Source of the DNA: Ahrensia sp.
Lineage (GTDB): Bacteria > Pseudomonadota > Alphaproteobacteria > Rhizobiales > Rhizobiaceae
DNA length: 64,000 nt
Reading direction: 5' to 3'
Assembly: GCA_002706335.1 (NCBI GenBank)
Contig: PAKZ01000030.1
Location: 1 to 64,000 of the forward strand
Positions 62,565 through 64,000 of the stretch are shown here, piece by piece. The notes below the pieces were generated by a model. It ran no database searches. It saw nothing but the letters and a program-made list of their open reading frames with translations, and was not told the DNA's origin. Made by a program: the position numbers and the translations under genes. Numbering within the stretch: position 1 is the stretch's first letter; each line of letters begins with the position of its first letter.

Positions 62565-63491
62565 ATGACATTTTTCAAACTGAAGGCGAAAGCCAAAGAC
62601 ACCGAGCCGGCGGAGACCGGACCGGGCGAAAGCGTTTTCTTCTCGGCACCCGACGGGCTGAAACTTCATGCCGTCGAATATGGCCGCGAGAACCGGGACG
62701 CATTGCCTGTGATTTGCCTGGCCGGGCTCAGTCGTAACTCTCGCGATTTCGAGCGTCTTGCGATTTTTCTCAGCGAGAAAGCCGCGCCAAAACGCCGGGT
62801 GATCTGTTTCGACTATCGCGGGCGCGGCCTGTCCGCACATGATCCGGACTGGAAGAACTACAACGTCATCACCGAGGCCGAGGATCTGCTTGCCGGAATG
62901 ACCGCGCTCGGCATTGCGCATGCCGCCATCATCGGTACCTCGCGCGGCGGGCTGATCGCCATGGCGCTGTCGGCGATGCGGCCGGGCGCTCTGAAGGCCG
63001 TCACTCTGAACGATGTCGGCCCGGTGATCGAAGGTGACGGGTTGGCGACGATCCGCGCCATGCTGACGCAACTGCCCAAACCGAAAAACTGGGACGAAGC
63101 GATCGCGATCCAGAAAACGGCGATGGGAAAGGCCTTTCCGGCCTTCAGCCAGGAAGACTGGGCGTTCGAGGCGCATGCGAAATACCGGCAGATCGGGCGC
63201 AAGATCCGGCCCGATCACGATCCCAACCTCGTCAAACCGCTGGCCGAAATCGATCTCGGCGAGAAACTGCCGGAGATGTGGACGCAATTCATCGGCCTGA
63301 CCAAGACGCCGGTGTTGCTGTTGCGCGGCGAACATTCGGGCTTGCTGTCGAAAAAGACGGTGGAGGCGATGTCAGCGCACCATCCGGGGATGCAAGTCAT
63401 GGAGATCACCGGCCAGGGTCACCCTCCCCTGCTCCACAAGGACGGCATACCGGAAGCGATCGAAAGGTTCCTGGGTGGCGTTTCGGATTAA
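62565..63491 (+). CDS. Alpha/beta hydrolase
   Basis: A 308-residue hydrolase. PVICLAGLSRNSRDFERLA is the oxyanion region, AAIIGTSRGGLIAMAL the nucleophile elbow (Ser in GTSRG), and the C-terminal ITGQGHPPLL gives the catalytic His. The substrate is not evident; lipase, esterase or haloalkane-type activities occur in related proteins. Two Met codons are possible starts (62535 or 62565); neither has a good ribosome-binding sequence, and the second is used here. Confidence 0.82.
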   Translation: MTFFKLKAKAKDTEPAETGPGESVFFSAPDGLKLHAVEYGRENRDALPVICLAGLSRNSRDFERLAIFLSEKAAPKRRVICFDYRGRGLSAHDPDWKNYNVITEAEDLLAGMTALGIAHAAIIGTSRGGLIAMALSAMRPGALKAVTLNDVGPVIEGDGLATIRAMLTQLPKPKNWDEAIAIQKTAMGKAFPAFSQEDWAFEAHAKYRQIGRKIRPDHDPNLVKPLAEIDLGEKLPEMWTQFIGLTKTPVLLLRGEHSGLLSKKTVEAMSAHHPGMQVMEITGQGHPPLLHKDGIPEAIERFLGGVSD

Positions 63492-63554
63492 GGTTTCTGC
63501 CCGACGTCTTCTCACGCAGCAGTAGGCGATATCCGTATCCGGATCCCGCCTTCG

Positions 63555-64000
63555 CTACGCCGGTGACCCGGCAAGGAGACGGGAACGAGCTTCCTCGATA
63601 ATTGCGTCCGCAGCGGTCGACGCGACATCATATTGGGCCCTGACGGCGTCTGCGCCGAACCGGACGCGGTGTTTCTCACCGAGCCTTGAAGAGAACAGCC
63701 AGCAATCGCCCATATTGACTTCAAGGACGAGGTATTCGTCGGAATCATGGGCCTTGATGATGTCTGTCGCCAGGACCGGTGTCGGAAACAGGGACGAGAC
63801 CTTCCTCGCGATGTCGTTGACGATTTCGTCTTTCTTCAACCAGCCGTCCCGCACAACGCCCTCCGTGTTGGTGGCAATCTTGTCCTGAAGCAAAAGACGT
63901 GTCGTCGGAGCATTGAAGGGGGTCTTGTCCTCAATCTCCTGATACCTCGAGTGAACGACCTTTCCCAGGAAAGTAACGACACGCCAGCTGGCCGGCTTTT
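63555..64000 (-). CDS. Hypothetical protein, cut by the window end
   Basis: The C-terminal 147 codons of a protein whose start lies beyond the window. The frame is open to the edge (KPASWRVVTFLGKVVHSRYQ at the left end of the visible protein). Later there is TDIIKAHDSDEYLVLEVNMG and GDCWLFSSRLGEKHRVRFGA, then a helix AAD AIIEEARSRLL. No family recognised. A TTG inside it could be mistaken for a start, but the upstream codons continue with the same bias. Confidence 0.6.
   Translation of the reverse strand, partial: KPASWRVVTFLGKVVHSRYQEIEDKTPFNAPTTRLLLQDKIATNTEGVVRDGWLKKDEIVNDIARKVSSLFPTPVLATDIIKAHDSDEYLVLEVNMGDCWLFSSRLGEKHRVRFGADAVRAQYDVASTAADAIIEEARSRLLAGSPA

Overview
The window is 64 kb of GC-rich chromosome from an alphaproteobacterium, most likely a member of the Rhizobiales (Hyphomicrobiales). 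This rests on the conserved minus-strand run rpoZ - rsh - pyrE - DUF2062 - acpS - lepB - rnc - era - recO, on the nadABC operon, on Rhizobiales-type small secreted proteins (TIGR02301 family), on a stem-rich intergenic repeat typical of the order, and on GC-biased codon use. No rRNA, tRNA, CRISPR array, integrase or transposase was seen. Most of the window is ordinary core genome; the accessory parts are at about 5.3-8.5, 15.3-17.8, 20-25, 29-31, 37-40 and 44-47 kb.

Layout. 0-5.3 kb: RarD-type permease, citramalate synthase, proline iminopeptidase, a tiny membrane protein, a VOC protein and D-Ala-D-Ala ligase. 5.3-8.5 kb: three tandem GFA-family (zinc, glutathione-dependent aldehyde-activating-like) proteins, an unknown protein and a VapBC toxin-antitoxin pair with a perfect 17-bp inverted repeat at its promoter. 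8.6-15.4 kb: cysS, LysE-type exporter, Ldh2-type dehydrogenase, SOS-associated peptidase, Nudix hydrolase and three small Rhizobiales proteins. 15.3-17.8 kb: an AT-richer 2.3-kb insert with a membrane pentapeptide-repeat protein and a DUF2971 protein, bordered by two copies of the 3' end of the preceding gene. 17.8-28.9 kb: chromate transporter, prephenate dehydrogenase-like enzyme, a group of secreted proteins of unknown function around a GlxA-type regulator, dihydroorotase, YgfZ, an HD hydrolase and a phosphatase. 29.2-30.7 kb: a curli-like locus (two curlin-repeat proteins and a CsgH-like protein) with its own terminators. 30.9-36.6 kb: MscS channel, nadABC and an AEC transporter.

36.7-44.4 kb: YqaA-like protein, arsenic operon arsR-arsC-arsC-arsH without an efflux pump, a cobalamin riboswitch in front of a lone CbiM-type cobalt transporter, a tandem HD-GYP protein, an MFS carrier, a deaminase and a TlpA-like thioredoxin. 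44.4-47.5 kb: a probable metal-handling ABC system with a His-rich PCu(A)C-like protein that has lost the usual copper ligands. 47.5-64 kb: PhoA-type phosphatase, thioesterase, the recO-to-rpoZ run in which pyrE is clearly broken, then a NYN protein, family-5 uracil-DNA glycosylase, smpB, dapA, a soluble lytic transglycosylase, an alpha/beta hydrolase and a protein cut by the window end.

The best leads are the broken pyrE in its conserved locus (with a dihydroorotase in the same window that lacks one metal-binding His), the repeat-bordered DUF2971/pentapeptide insert, and the His-rich ABC cluster. All functions are inferred from sequence reading alone; no database search was run.
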